From positions 3,100,001 to 3,164,000 of the forward strand of contig NZ_CP118615.1 in the NCBI RefSeq assembly GCF_028993575.1: 64,000 nt of DNA, written 5' to 3'. The stretch comes from Micromonospora cathayae (GTDB lineage Bacteria; Actinomycetota; Actinomycetes; Mycobacteriales; Micromonosporaceae). Position numbers and translations under genes: made by a program. The notes under the pieces were generated by a model. That model saw only the letters and a list, made by a program, of their open reading frames with translations, was not told where the DNA came from and searched no databases. This document shows positions 37,477 through 46,436 of the stretch, piece by piece. Each line of letters starts with the position of its first letter. Position 1 is the first letter of the stretch.

Positions 37477-38040
37477 TCAGTCCGGCACCGACACGTGCAG
37501 CCGGAGCTGGGGGACGAGCATGTCGTCCACGTCCAGGGCCCGGCCCGCGCCGTCCGGCTCCCAGCCGGTCCCGGTGAGGAACTTCCGGGTCGCCTCGTCC
37601 CCCTCGAAGGCCCAGGCCACCGCCCGGGTCAGCCCGTCGTCGCGCCAGTGGTCGACGGCGGCGGCCAGCAGCCGGCTGCCGTGCCCGCGCCGACCCCAGC
37701 GCGGCTCGACCAGCAGGTCGGTCACCGCCGCCACGTCCGGGCCGAGCGACTCCGCCGGCTCCTGCGGGGCGAGGGCCTCCGCGTCGGCCGGACCGGCCGC
37801 CAGGAACCCCACCAGGAACGACGACTCGGCCTGCTCGACGGCGACCAGCACCCGGTGGGCGGCCGACGGCGGCTCGGTGACCGCCGCGGTCCACCGCCGC
37901 GCGAGGTACGCCTCGTCGAGGTTGTCCAACACGTGTCGTGGCAGAATCCGGCGATAGGCGACCCGCCAGGTCGCGAGCTGGATTCGTGCGATCTCGCCGG
38001 CGTCCTCGGGACGCGCCGGGCGGACGTACCCGAGAGCCAT
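37477..38040 (-). CDS. GNAT family N-acetyltransferase
   Basis: A 187-residue GNAT protein: YVRPARPEDAGEIARIQLATWRVAYRRILP, the acetyl-CoA loop EPRWGRRGHGSRLLAAAVDHW, and a degenerate C-terminal motif (WAFEGDEATRKFLTGTGWEPDG). ATG 38040 is supported by a TAGGCT -10-like element eight bases upstream. The divergent mannosyltransferase gene starts only 35 bases away, so the two promoters overlap. Substrate unknown. Confidence 0.85.
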   Translation of the reverse strand: MALGYVRPARPEDAGEIARIQLATWRVAYRRILPRHVLDNLDEAYLARRWTAAVTEPPSAAHRVLVAVEQAESSFLVGFLAAGPADAEALAPQEPAESLGPDVAAVTDLLVEPRWGRRGHGSRLLAAAVDHWRDDGLTRAVAWAFEGDEATRKFLTGTGWEPDGAGRALDVDDMLVPQLRLHVSVPD

Positions 38041-38075
38041 GGCACGGAAGCCTACGCAAGGCGAGGGAGGCGACG

Positions 38076-39386
38076 GTGCCCCAGGGTGCCACACGGACGG
38101 TCGGGCAGGTCGGCGTCGTCGTCCTGCTCGCCGGGGCGGTGACCGCGTTCCTCTCCGTGGCCGCCGTCCGGCACGGCTTCTTCGACCTGCAGGTCTACCA
38201 CGGCGCGTTGACCTACTGGGTGCACGACGGCGGCGAGGTCTACGACTACCTCAGGCGGCCCACCAAGTACGGCTTCACCTATCCGCCGTTCGCCGCGCTG
38301 GTCATGCTGCCGATGGCGTTCCTGTCCTGGCACCTGGCGATCGTGGTCAGCGTGACCGCCACCGTGCTGGCCAGCCTGGCGGTGATCTGGCGGCTGCTGG
38401 ACCCGGTCGCGGTCCGGGCCGGGTGGAGCCGCTGGTTCACCCTCGCCGTGGCGGCCTGCCTGGCCGCCGCGTTCGAGCCGATGCGCGAGACGGTCAACTT
38501 CGGCCAGGTCAACATGCTGCTGCTGTTCCTGGTGGCGGTGGACCTGCTGTGGCTCGCGCCGCGCGGCAGCCGCTGGCTCGGGGTGGGCATCGGACTCGCC
38601 ACCGCGATCAAGCTGACCCCGGGCATCTTCCTGGTGTACCTGCTGGTCACCCGCCGCTGGCGGGCCGCGGCGGTGGCGACCGGCACCGCCGGGGCGGCCA
38701 CCCTGTCCGCCGCCGCGCTCTTCCCGGACGCCTCCCGGGAGTACTGGACCCAGGCGTTCTGGAACACCGACCGGGTCGGTGAGCTGGCCTTCATCTCCAA
38801 CCAGTCGTTGCAGGGCGTGGTGGCCCGGCTCGACCCGGGGCACCCGAGCACCCTGCTGTGGCTGGCGCTGGTCGCCGCCACCCTGGTGATCTGGGCCCGG
38901 CGCTGCCGGGCGGCGGTCGCCGTCGGCGACGAGGCCACCGGGTTCGCCCTGACCGGCGTGGTGATGTGCCTGGTCAGCCCGGTGACCTGGGTGCACCACC
39001 TGGTGTGGCTGCTGCCGGCGCTGATCCTGCTGGTGGACAACGCGATGGCCGCCCCGGCGGGCGGTCGCCGTCGGCGCGGCCTGCTCGCCTTCGCCGCCGT
39101 CGGGTACGCGGTGCTGTGCAGCCGGCTGGTGTGGCAGTGGGAACGCGGGTTCGGCGGCGTGGACGGCTTCGTGTTCAGCAACTTCTACGTCTGGATCAGC
39201 GTGGCGCTGCTGCTGGCGCTGCCGATCCGGCACCCGGCGGTCGGTCCGGACCGGCCGCCGGCCGGCGCGGACGGGGGCGGCTCAGCCGGGGTCGAGCCGG
39301 CCGGCGTACCGCAGCTCGGCCAGGGGGAGCGGGGGACGGCCACCGGCCAGCGGCACCGGATAGGTCGACTTCTCACCGTCCGGTGA
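38076..39386 (+). CDS. GT87-type polytopic mannosyltransferase (DUF2029)
   Basis: A 436-residue polytopic membrane protein with about ten helices. The early periplasmic-side motif FFDLQVYHGALTYWVHDGGEVYDYLR with its acidic residue, the loop YGFTYPPFAAL and FGQVNMLLLFLVAVD are hallmarks of the polyprenol-phosphate-mannose-dependent alpha-1,6-mannosyltransferases (PimE/MptC-like, GT87). GTG 38076 follows gagggagg. The last 35 codons, rich in Gly/Pro/Arg, run antisense over the end of the convergent GNAT gene (105-base overlap) and are probably not functional. Confidence 0.88.
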   Translation: MPQGATRTVGQVGVVVLLAGAVTAFLSVAAVRHGFFDLQVYHGALTYWVHDGGEVYDYLRRPTKYGFTYPPFAALVMLPMAFLSWHLAIVVSVTATVLASLAVIWRLLDPVAVRAGWSRWFTLAVAACLAAAFEPMRETVNFGQVNMLLLFLVAVDLLWLAPRGSRWLGVGIGLATAIKLTPGIFLVYLLVTRRWRAAAVATGTAGAATLSAAALFPDASREYWTQAFWNTDRVGELAFISNQSLQGVVARLDPGHPSTLLWLALVAATLVIWARRCRAAVAVGDEATGFALTGVVMCLVSPVTWVHHLVWLLPALILLVDNAMAAPAGGRRRRGLLAFAAVGYAVLCSRLVWQWERGFGGVDGFVFSNFYVWISVALLLALPIRHPAVGPDRPPAGADGGGSAGVEPAGVPQLGQGERGTATGQRHRIGRLLTVR

Positions 39387-39836
39387 CAGCCCGGCCCGCG
39401 CGTAGAACCGCCGGGCCCGGCCGTTCGCCGCCAGCACCCAGACCCGGTACGAGGTCCAGCCCCGCCCGGTCAGGCCGGCCCGCGCCGCCGCCAGCAGGTC
39501 GGTGGAGGTGCCGTCGCCCCAGTGCGCCGGGTCGACGTACAGCCCGACCACCTCACCCCAGGTCCCGTCCAGCTCCGCGCGGCTCTGGTTGATCCGGTAC
39601 GGCCCGAAGGTGGCGAACCCGGTCACCGTCCCGTCGACCTCGGCGAGCAGCGTGGTGAACGGGTTCGCCGGGTCGGCGGTGCCGGTGTCCCGGCGGCGTT
39701 GCGCCCAGGCCGCCACGCTGAGCCGGTCCAGCACCTCCGCCGGCATGATCCCGGCGTAGCCGGCCTGCCAGCCCCGGACGTGCACCCGGGCGACCGCCTC
39801 GGCGTCGTCGGGCTCCTCGCGGCGGATCGTACGCAT
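39282..39836 (-). CDS. GNAT family N-acetyltransferase
   Basis: A 184-residue GNAT enzyme: [37 protein letters not shown] opens the fold, [24 protein letters not shown] is the acetyl-CoA site with one basic position replaced, and [22 protein letters not shown] the C-terminal motif. Its 3' end overlaps the mannosyltransferase gene on the other strand. Substrate unknown. Confidence 0.87.
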   Translation of the reverse strand: MRTIRREEPDDAEAVARVHVRGWQAGYAGIMPAEVLDRLSVAAWAQRRRDTGTADPANPFTTLLAEVDGTVTGFATFGPYRINQSRAELDGTWGEVVGLYVDPAHWGDGTSTDLLAAARAGLTGRGWTSYRVWVLAANGRARRFYARAGLSPDGEKSTYPVPLAGGRPPLPLAELRYAGRLDPG

Positions 39837-39916
39837 GGCACCGTTCTATGCCCGCCGGGCCGACCGGTCCAGCGCATTGCCGGACGTGTCGTACCGCCGG
39901 GTTATCGTGCCCGACG

Positions 39917-41146
39917 ATGGCCGCACCGGAATCGCTCTCCCTCGCCCAGGCCCGCCGGGTGGCGCTGGCCGCCCAGGGCTTCGCCGACCCGGCACCGTCC
40001 GGCGTGCCCACCCGCCGGCACCTGCGCCGGGTCCTCGACCGGGTCGGGCTGATCCAGATGGACTCGGTCAACGTGCTGCAACGGGCGCACTACCTGCCCC
40101 TCTACAGCCGGCTCGGGCCGTACCCGACCGACCTGCTGGACCGGGCCGCCTACCGCCCACCCCGCGACCTGTTCGAGTACTGGGGCCACGAGGCGTCCCT
40201 GGTGCCGGTGGAGCTGCACCCGGTGCTGCGCTTCCGGATGGCGCAGGCCGCCGAGAAGGCCTGGGGTGGCATGCGGCGCATCATCCGGGAGCAGCCCGAG
40301 CTGGTCGCCTGGGTGCGCGACGAGATCGCCGCCCGGGGCCCGCTCACCGCCGCCGAGATCGAGCACGACGCCCCCCGGGAGACCGGCAACTGGGGGTGGA
40401 ACTGGTCGGTGGTCAAGCAGGCCCTGGAGTACCTGTTCTGGGCCGGCGAGGTGACGGCCGCCGACCGGACCACCTCCTTCGCCCGCCGGTACGACCTGCC
40501 CGAACGGGTGCTCCCCGCCGAGGTGCTGAACACGCCCACCCCCACCGACGCGGACGCGTACCGGACGTTGGTCGCGCTGGCCGCCCGCAGCCTCGGCGTG
40601 GCCGCCGAGCCGGAGCTGCGCGACTACTTCCGGCTGCCGGCGGACGCCACCCGCCGGGCGGTCGCCGAGCTGGTCGAGGCGGGCGAGTTGACCCCGGTCA
40701 CCGTTCAGGGCTGGCGGCAGCCGGCCTGGCTGCACACCCAGGCCCGGCTGCCCCGGTGGGTCCGGGCGCACACCCTGGTCAGTCCGTTCGACCCGATCGT
40801 CTGGGAGCGGGCCCGCGCCGAACGGCTGTTCGGCTTCCACTACCGCATCGAGATCTACGTGCCGGCGGCGCAGCGGGTGCACGGCTACTACGTGCTGCCG
40901 TTCCTGCACGGCGACCGGTTCGCCGCCCGGGTCGACCTGAAGGCCGACCGGAAGGCCGGGGTGCTGCTGGTGCCGGCGGCCTGGGTCGAGCCGGGCGTCG
41001 ACCCCGGCGAGACCGCCCTGGCGCTCGCCGCCGAGCTGTACCGGCTGGCCGGCTGGCTCGGGCTGGACGCGGTCGCCCCGCCCGCCGCCGGGGACCTCGC
41101 CGGGCCGCTCGCCGCCGCGCTGGCCGGCACCTCCGGTGTACCGTGA
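39917..41146 (+). CDS. Winged-helix DNA glycosylase, YcaQ/AlkX-like
   Basis: A 409-residue member of the HTH_42/YcaQ family, which unhooks interstrand DNA crosslinks. Conserved: [16 protein letters not shown] at the N-terminus, [73 protein letters not shown], and the catalytic-region [30 protein letters not shown]...[15 protein letters not shown] 39917 is preferred; TATCGT at 39903 would make the transcript almost leaderless. The actual lesion specificity is inferred from the family. Confidence 0.88.
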   Translation: MAAPESLSLAQARRVALAAQGFADPAPSGVPTRRHLRRVLDRVGLIQMDSVNVLQRAHYLPLYSRLGPYPTDLLDRAAYRPPRDLFEYWGHEASLVPVELHPVLRFRMAQAAEKAWGGMRRIIREQPELVAWVRDEIAARGPLTAAEIEHDAPRETGNWGWNWSVVKQALEYLFWAGEVTAADRTTSFARRYDLPERVLPAEVLNTPTPTDADAYRTLVALAARSLGVAAEPELRDYFRLPADATRRAVAELVEAGELTPVTVQGWRQPAWLHTQARLPRWVRAHTLVSPFDPIVWERARAERLFGFHYRIEIYVPAAQRVHGYYVLPFLHGDRFAARVDLKADRKAGVLLVPAAWVEPGVDPGETALALAAELYRLAGWLGLDAVAPPAAGDLAGPLAAALAGTSGVP

Positions 41147-41871
41147 GCGGTGTGACGAGCGTTGACGGCCAGGCCGGTCCCGCCACCCCGCCGACCGGGT
41201 CGGCCCCACAGCCGCCGCCCGCCGCCGGCCCGGTCGGCGTCGACCCGTACGCCGCCGCGACCGGCCCCGGTCCCGCCGGTCCGGACCCTGTCGCTTCCGC
41301 CGGCCCGGCCGCTCCGGTCGCTGTCGGTTCCGCCGGTCCGGCCGGTCCCGGTTCCGGCACCGCCGGTCCGGCCGGGGCCGACCCGTACGCGTCGTGGCCG
41401 GCGGGGGCGGTGCAGGTCGCCGAGCCGGACCGTTTCACCCGGTTCGTGGTCGGACTCTACGAGCGTGCGCCGCGCTGGGCGGTGCCGCTGGCCGCGCTCG
41501 GCTGCGTCGGGGCCGGCGTGGCGTACGCGCTGGTCAGCGACCCGACCCGGGCGGCACCCGACGCGCTGCCCAGCTGCCTGCTGAAGTTGACCACCGGGCT
41601 GGACTGTCCCGGCTGCGGCGGCACCCGTGCCCTCTGGTACGTCCTGCACGCCGACCTGCCGGCCGCCGCCCGGCACCACTTCCTGTTCGTCTTCGCGCTG
41701 CCCTTCCTGGCGTACCTCTTCGTCGCCTGGGCAGCCAACCAGGCGTTCGGCTGGAAGCTGCCGCAGCTGCGGATCAGCCCGAAGATGATCGGCGGTTTCC
41801 TGGTCGCCTGGCTCGTCTTCTCCGTGGCGCGTAACCTGCCCTGGGCACCGTTCACCTCGCTCTACGTCTGA
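41143..41871 (+). CDS. DUF2752 membrane protein with disordered N-terminus
   Basis: A 242-residue protein. About the first 85 residues are Pro/Gly/Ala-rich with two 'DPYA' pivots ([19 protein letters not shown]). The rest is the DUF2752 domain, with [45 protein letters not shown]: the CPGCGGTRA motif suggests redox or metal binding at the membrane. Three helices. Starts at GTG within the stop of the YcaQ-like gene (GTGA); GTG 41152 is an alternative. Function unknown. Confidence 0.8.
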   Translation: MSGVTSVDGQAGPATPPTGSAPQPPPAAGPVGVDPYAAATGPGPAGPDPVASAGPAAPVAVGSAGPAGPGSGTAGPAGADPYASWPAGAVQVAEPDRFTRFVVGLYERAPRWAVPLAALGCVGAGVAYALVSDPTRAAPDALPSCLLKLTTGLDCPGCGGTRALWYVLHADLPAAARHHFLFVFALPFLAYLFVAWAANQAFGWKLPQLRISPKMIGGFLVAWLVFSVARNLPWAPFTSLYV

Positions 41872-41973
41872 GTCCCGTCGCGCGCCCCGGCTGACCTGGC
41901 CGCCGGCGGCGGGACACGCCGGAGGGCGGCCCGGATCGGGGCGCACCGGAAGGTCCCACTACAGTCCCAGGGC

Positions 41974-42726
41974 ATGGCGGAGATGGTGGAACCCCAGGTC
42001 AAGCTCGTCGCGTGGACGCACTTCGAGGCCCCGGACGACGTGCCGTGGTCGACCGACGCCGACGGCGGTCAGGCCCTGGCGGAGTTCGCCGGCCGGGCCT
42101 GCTACCAGAGCTGGTCCAAGCCCAACCCGGCCACCGCCAGCAACGCCGGCTACCTGGCGCACATCCTGGAGGTCGGCCACCTGTCGGTGCTCGAACACGG
42201 CTCGGTGAGCTTCTACTTCAGCGGGGTGTCCCGTTCCTTCACCCACGAGCTGATCCGGCACCGGCACTTCTCGTACTCCCAGCTCTCCCAGCGGTATGTG
42301 CCGGAGCGGGACGCGGCGATGGTGGAGCCCCGGGTGATCGCCGACGACCCGGAGCTGCACAAGCGGTTCGTCGAGGCCACCGAGGCGAGTGTCCGGGCGT
42401 ACACCGAGCTGCTGGAGGGCCTCGAACGGCGGTTCGTCGACGAGCCCAACCCGACGCTGCGCCGCAAGCAGGCCCGGCAGGCGGCCCGCGCGGTGCTGCC
42501 CAACGCCACCGAGACCCGGATCGTGGTGACCGGCAACTACCGGGCGTGGCGGCACTTCGTCGCGATGCGGGCCACCGAGCACGCCGACGTGGAGATCCGC
42601 GAGCTGGCCGTCGAGTGCCTGCGGCAGCTCCAGCGGGTCGCGCCGAACGTCTTCGCCGACTTCGTGATCTCCACGCTGCCGGACGGCACCGAGGTCGCCA
42701 CCAGCCCGTACGCCGAGCGCGCCTGA
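41974..42726 (+). CDS. thyX: Flavin-dependent thymidylate synthase
   Basis: A 250-residue ThyX, making dTMP with FAD and methylene-tetrahydrofolate. The signature [13 protein letters not shown] (from R95) matches RHRxxSxxQxSxR exactly, and [35 protein letters not shown] is the nucleotide-binding C-terminal part. A TACAGT -10-like hexamer ends eight bases before ATG. Upstream of dapA and rnj as in Mycobacterium. Confidence 0.96.
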   Translation: MAEMVEPQVKLVAWTHFEAPDDVPWSTDADGGQALAEFAGRACYQSWSKPNPATASNAGYLAHILEVGHLSVLEHGSVSFYFSGVSRSFTHELIRHRHFSYSQLSQRYVPERDAAMVEPRVIADDPELHKRFVEATEASVRAYTELLEGLERRFVDEPNPTLRRKQARQAARAVLPNATETRIVVTGNYRAWRHFVAMRATEHADVEIRELAVECLRQLQRVAPNVFADFVISTLPDGTEVATSPYAERA

Positions 42727-42791
42727 GTACCGGGGCGTCACCGTCGGACGTGGGTGCGGCCTTCCCCGCCGGGGGCGTCCGGGTCGGTTGC

Positions 42792-42797
42792 TAGGTT
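42792..42797 (+). promoter_or_regulatory. -10 element of a leaderless dapA promoter
   Basis: TAGGTT ends six bases before ATG 42804; identical hexamer and spacing to the dapB promoter. Confidence 0.6.
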
Positions 42798-42803
42798 GTC
42801 AGC

Positions 42804-43727
42804 ATGACGCACGACCACCCTGCCGTCCCCGAGCGGACGCTGTCGCGCCCGTTCGGGCGACTGATCACCGCCATGGTGACCCCGTTCACCGCCGACGGCT
42901 CGCTCGACCTCGACGGCGCGGCTCAGCTCGCCACCCACCTGGTGGACGCGGAGGGCAACGACGCCCTGGTGGTCAACGGCACCACCGGCGAGTCGCCCAC
43001 CACCACCGACGCGGAGAAGGAACGCCTGATCCGGGCGGTGGTCGAGGCGGTCGGTGACCGGGCGCAGGTGATCGCCGGGGTCGGCACCAACGACACCCGG
43101 CACACCATCGAGCTGGCCGCCGGCGCGGAGAAGGCCGGCGCGTCCGGCCTGCTGGTGGTCACGCCGTACTACAACAAGCCGCCGCAGGCCGGGCTGTTGC
43201 GGCACTTCACCGCGGTCGCGGACGCCACCGGGCTGCCGGTGATGCTCTACGACATCCCGCACCGCTCCGGGGTGGCCATCGCCACCGACACGCTGGTCCG
43301 GCTCGCCGAGCACGGCCGGATCGTCGCGGTGAAGGACGCCAAGGGCGACCTGGCCGCCACCAGCGAGGTGACCAGCCGGTGCGACCTGGCCTTCTACAGC
43401 GGCGAGGACTCGCTGACCCTGCCCGCCCTCGCCATCGGCGCGGTCGGGGTGGTCGGCACGTCCACCCACTTCACCGGCGCGCTGACCAAGCAGATGATCG
43501 AGCGGTACGACGCGGGCGACCCGGCGGGCGCGTTGGCGCTGCACCGGCGGTTGCTGCCGCTGTACACCGGGATCTTCCGCACCCAGGGCACCATCCTGGT
43601 CAAGGCGGGTCTGACCGCGAAGGGCCTGCCGGCCGGTCCGGTCCGGCCGCCGCTGGTGGACGCCACCCCGGAGGAGATCACCCAGCTCCGCGCCGACTGC
43701 GCGGCGGCTGGCCTGGACCTACCCTGA
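42804..43727 (+). CDS. dapA: 4-hydroxy-tetrahydrodipicolinate synthase
   Basis: A 307-residue TIM-barrel aldolase starting the diaminopimelate/lysine branch. Visible: NGTTGESPTT, VTPYYNKPPQ with the catalytic tyrosine (Y122 or Y123), and the Schiff-base lysine K177 in IVAVKDAKGD. Followed 55 bases later by rnj. Confidence 0.95.
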   Translation: MTHDHPAVPERTLSRPFGRLITAMVTPFTADGSLDLDGAAQLATHLVDAEGNDALVVNGTTGESPTTTDAEKERLIRAVVEAVGDRAQVIAGVGTNDTRHTIELAAGAEKAGASGLLVVTPYYNKPPQAGLLRHFTAVADATGLPVMLYDIPHRSGVAIATDTLVRLAEHGRIVAVKDAKGDLAATSEVTSRCDLAFYSGEDSLTLPALAIGAVGVVGTSTHFTGALTKQMIERYDAGDPAGALALHRRLLPLYTGIFRTQGTILVKAGLTAKGLPAGPVRPPLVDATPEEITQLRADCAAAGLDLP

Positions 43728-43782
43728 TGAGAAAACGACACGACGGGCGCCGGCTGCCGGCGCCGCAGAATGAGGTGGCCGC

Positions 43783-45471
43783 GTGACCGAGGCGCACATC
43801 GAGGCGGAACTACCCCCGCCGCTTCCGGAGGGTGGCCTGCGGATCATTCCGCTCGGCGGGCTCGGCGCCATCGGGCGGAACATGACCGTCTTCGAGTACG
43901 ACGGCAAGCTGCTGATCGTCGACTGCGGGGTGCTCTTCCCGGACGTCGAGCAGCCCGGCGTCGACCTGATCCTGCCCGACTTCGCCCCCATCCTGGACCG
44001 GCTCGACGACATCCAGGCGATCGTGCTCACCCACGGGCACGAGGACCACATCGGCGCGGTGCCGTACCTGCTCGCCCACAAGCAGGACATTCCGCTGGTC
44101 GGCTCGCAGTTCACCCTCGGCCTGGTCGAGGCGAAGCTCGCCGAGCGGCGGATCGAGCCGTACACGCTGACCGTGCGGGAGGGCGGCCGGGAGCGGCTCG
44201 GCCCGTTCGAGTGCGAGTTCTTCGCGGTGAACCACTCCATCCCGGACGCTCTCGCGGTGGCCATCCGCACCCCGGCCGGGCTGGTGCTGCACACCGGCGA
44301 CTTCAAGATGGACCAGTTGCCCCTCGACGGCCGGATCACCGACCTGGCCGGCTTCGCCCGGCTCGGCGCGGAGGGCGTCGACCTGCTGCTGTCGGACTCC
44401 ACCAACGCGGAGATCCCCGGCTTCGTCACCCCGGAACGGGAGATCGGCCCGGTCCTGGACTCCATCTTCGCCAAGGCGAAGGGGCGGATCATCGTCGCCT
44501 CGTTCGCCTCGCACGTGCACCGGGTGCAGCAGGTGCTCGACTCGGCCGCCGAACACGACCGCAAGGTCGCCCTGATCGGCCGGTCCATGGTCCGCAACAT
44601 GGGCATCGCCCGTGATCTCGGCCTGCTCAACATCCCGCCCGGCCTGGTGGTCGGGCTGGACGAGGCGACCGCGCTGCCGCCGGAGCGGATCGTGCTGATG
44701 TCCACCGGCTCGCAGGGCGAGCCGATGAGCGCGCTCGGCCGGATGGCCAGCGGCGACCACCGGCACATCACCATCGCCCCCGGCGACACCGTGGTACTGG
44801 CCAGCTCCCTGGTGCCCGGCAACGAGACCTCCGTCTACCGGGTGATCAACCGGCTGGCGCGGGCCGGCGCGGTGGTGGTGCACAAGGACGTCGCCAAGGT
44901 GCACGTCTCCGGGCACGCTCCCGCTGGTGAGCTGCTCTACCTGCTCAACGTGGTCCGGCCGAGCAACCTGATGCCGGTGCACGGCGAGTGGCGGCACCTG
45001 CGGGCGCACGCCCGGCTGGGCATCGAGTCCGGGGTGGCCCCGGACCGGGTGGTGCTCTGCGAGGACGGCGACGTGGTCGACCTGGTCGAGGGCCGCGCCA
45101 GCCTGGTCGGGCACGTCACCAGCCGGTACGTCTACGTCGACGGGCTGGCCGTCGGGGACGTCGGCGAGTCGCTGCTCACCGAGCGGCGGATTCTCGGCGA
45201 CGGCGGGTTCATCGCCTGCACCGTCGTGGTCGACTCGGTCACCGGGAAGGTGGTCGGCGGGCCGACCGTCTCCGCGAAGGGCTTCTCCGAGGACCCGGCC
45301 GCGTTCAACGCGGTGGTCCCGCTGGTCACCGAGGCGCTCAACCGGGCCGCCTCGGACGGCATCACCGACCCGCACCAGCTCCAGCAGATCGTCCGGCGCA
45401 CCGTCGGACGGTGGGTCAACGACGCGTACCGGCGGCGGCCGATGATCGTCCCGTTCGTGGTCGAGGTCTGA
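43783..45471 (+). CDS. rnj: Ribonuclease J
   Basis: A 562-residue metallo-beta-lactamase/beta-CASP ribonuclease with endo- and 5'-3' exonuclease activity. Metal site THGHEDHIGAVPYL (H84, H86, D88, H89), VNHSIPDAL, LHTGDFKMDQ, and the beta-CASP segment LIGRSMVRNMGIARDLGLL, STGSQGEPMSALGRMA and SGHAPAGELLYLLNVVRPSNLMPVHGEWRH. GTG 43783 with gaggtgg upstream. Downstream of dapA as in Mycobacterium. Confidence 0.95.
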   Translation: MTEAHIEAELPPPLPEGGLRIIPLGGLGAIGRNMTVFEYDGKLLIVDCGVLFPDVEQPGVDLILPDFAPILDRLDDIQAIVLTHGHEDHIGAVPYLLAHKQDIPLVGSQFTLGLVEAKLAERRIEPYTLTVREGGRERLGPFECEFFAVNHSIPDALAVAIRTPAGLVLHTGDFKMDQLPLDGRITDLAGFARLGAEGVDLLLSDSTNAEIPGFVTPEREIGPVLDSIFAKAKGRIIVASFASHVHRVQQVLDSAAEHDRKVALIGRSMVRNMGIARDLGLLNIPPGLVVGLDEATALPPERIVLMSTGSQGEPMSALGRMASGDHRHITIAPGDTVVLASSLVPGNETSVYRVINRLARAGAVVVHKDVAKVHVSGHAPAGELLYLLNVVRPSNLMPVHGEWRHLRAHARLGIESGVAPDRVVLCEDGDVVDLVEGRASLVGHVTSRYVYVDGLAVGDVGESLLTERRILGDGGFIACTVVVDSVTGKVVGGPTVSAKGFSEDPAAFNAVVPLVTEALNRAASDGITDPHQLQQIVRRTVGRWVNDAYRRRPMIVPFVVEV

Positions 45472-45476
45472 CCGAC

Positions 45477-45509
45477 CCGGGTGGTCCGGCGGCCCGCCGG
45501 ACCACCCGG
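45477..45509. terminator. Bidirectional terminator between convergent genes
   Basis: CCGGGTGGTCCGGCGG (45477-45492) and its exact complement (45494-45509) make a 33-base palindrome, in the 46-base gap between rnj and the PEP-mutase-family gene. Confidence 0.75.
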
Positions 45510-45517
45510 AATCCGGC

Positions 45518-46351
45518 TCACCCCTGCTCCACCAGGGCGTTCAGCTCCGGGTACGGCACCCCGCCGGCCAGCGCCGTGTACGTCCCGCTGCCCAGCACCT
45601 CCATGGTGGCCCGCCGGACCAGCCCGTACGCGGCGCCGGCCAGCGAGGAGCCGAGACTGACCCGGGCCACGCCGAGCCGGGCCAGCTCGGGCACCGGCGG
45701 CGCGGTCGGTCCGGCCAGCACGTTCAGCGGCGCGTCGATCCCCGCCACCAGCGCGCCGATGGTCGGCTCGTCGACCACCCCCGGTACGAAGATCACGTCC
45801 GCCCCCGCCGCCCGGTACGCCGCCGCGCGGCGCAGCGTGGCCGCCAACCGGTCCGCCGGGTCACCGATCTGCCGCAGGTAGGTGTCGACGCGGGCGTTGA
45901 CGACGAGCGGGACGCCCACCTCGTCGGCGGCACGCCGGGCGGCCCGGAGCCGGGCGCACTGCTCGTCGGTGTCCCGTAGCGCCGGCCCGTCCGACGCGCC
46001 GTCCTCCAGGTTGACGCCGACCGCCCCGGCGGCCAGCACCTCCCGGACCGCCCCGGCCACCCCCTCCGGGGTGTCGGCGAAGCCGGTCTCGATGTCGGCG
46101 GTCACCGGTACCGGCACCGCCGCGGCGACCCGGGCGACCAGGTCGATCGCCCGGCCCCGGTCGAGCCGGTCCCCGTCGGGTGCGCCGAGACTCCAGGCCA
46201 CCCCGGCGCTGGTGGTGGCGACCGCCGCCGCCCCCGCGGCGGCGACGAGACAGGCGGAGGCGACGTCCCAGGCGTTGGCGAGCACCAGCGGCTCACCGGG
46301 ACGGTGCAGGGAGCGCAGGAGTACGGCTCGGTTCTTCAGGTCCTCGGTCAT
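45518..46351 (-). CDS. Isocitrate lyase / PEP mutase superfamily protein
   Basis: A 277-residue TIM-barrel enzyme. Conserved positions: VLANAWDVASACLVAAAGA, VTADIETGFADTPEGV (metal-binding Asp), GVNLEDGASDG and VVNARVDTYLRQIGD. The KKCGH catalytic motif of true isocitrate lyases is absent, so isocitrate cleavage is unlikely; related enzymes are PEP mutases, oxaloacetate or 2,3-dimethylmalate lyases. No operon partner gives a hint. Terminator shared with rnj. Confidence 0.85.
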   Translation of the reverse strand: MTEDLKNRAVLLRSLHRPGEPLVLANAWDVASACLVAAAGAAAVATTSAGVAWSLGAPDGDRLDRGRAIDLVARVAAAVPVPVTADIETGFADTPEGVAGAVREVLAAGAVGVNLEDGASDGPALRDTDEQCARLRAARRAADEVGVPLVVNARVDTYLRQIGDPADRLAATLRRAAAYRAAGADVIFVPGVVDEPTIGALVAGIDAPLNVLAGPTAPPVPELARLGVARVSLGSSLAGAAYGLVRRATMEVLGSGTYTALAGGVPYPELNALVEQG

Positions 46352-46436
46352 GGGCGTGAGTCCATCAGGTCCACCCTGCCGGGAGCGCGCGGTTTTCCGA
46401 CGTGTTGCGCGGGCCGTTCCATTGGTACCGGCGAAG

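Noticed and set aside
45518..46351. Annotation as isocitrate lyase
   Set aside because: The KKCGH motif and the length of true isocitrate lyases (over 420 residues) are missing; only superfamily membership is supported.
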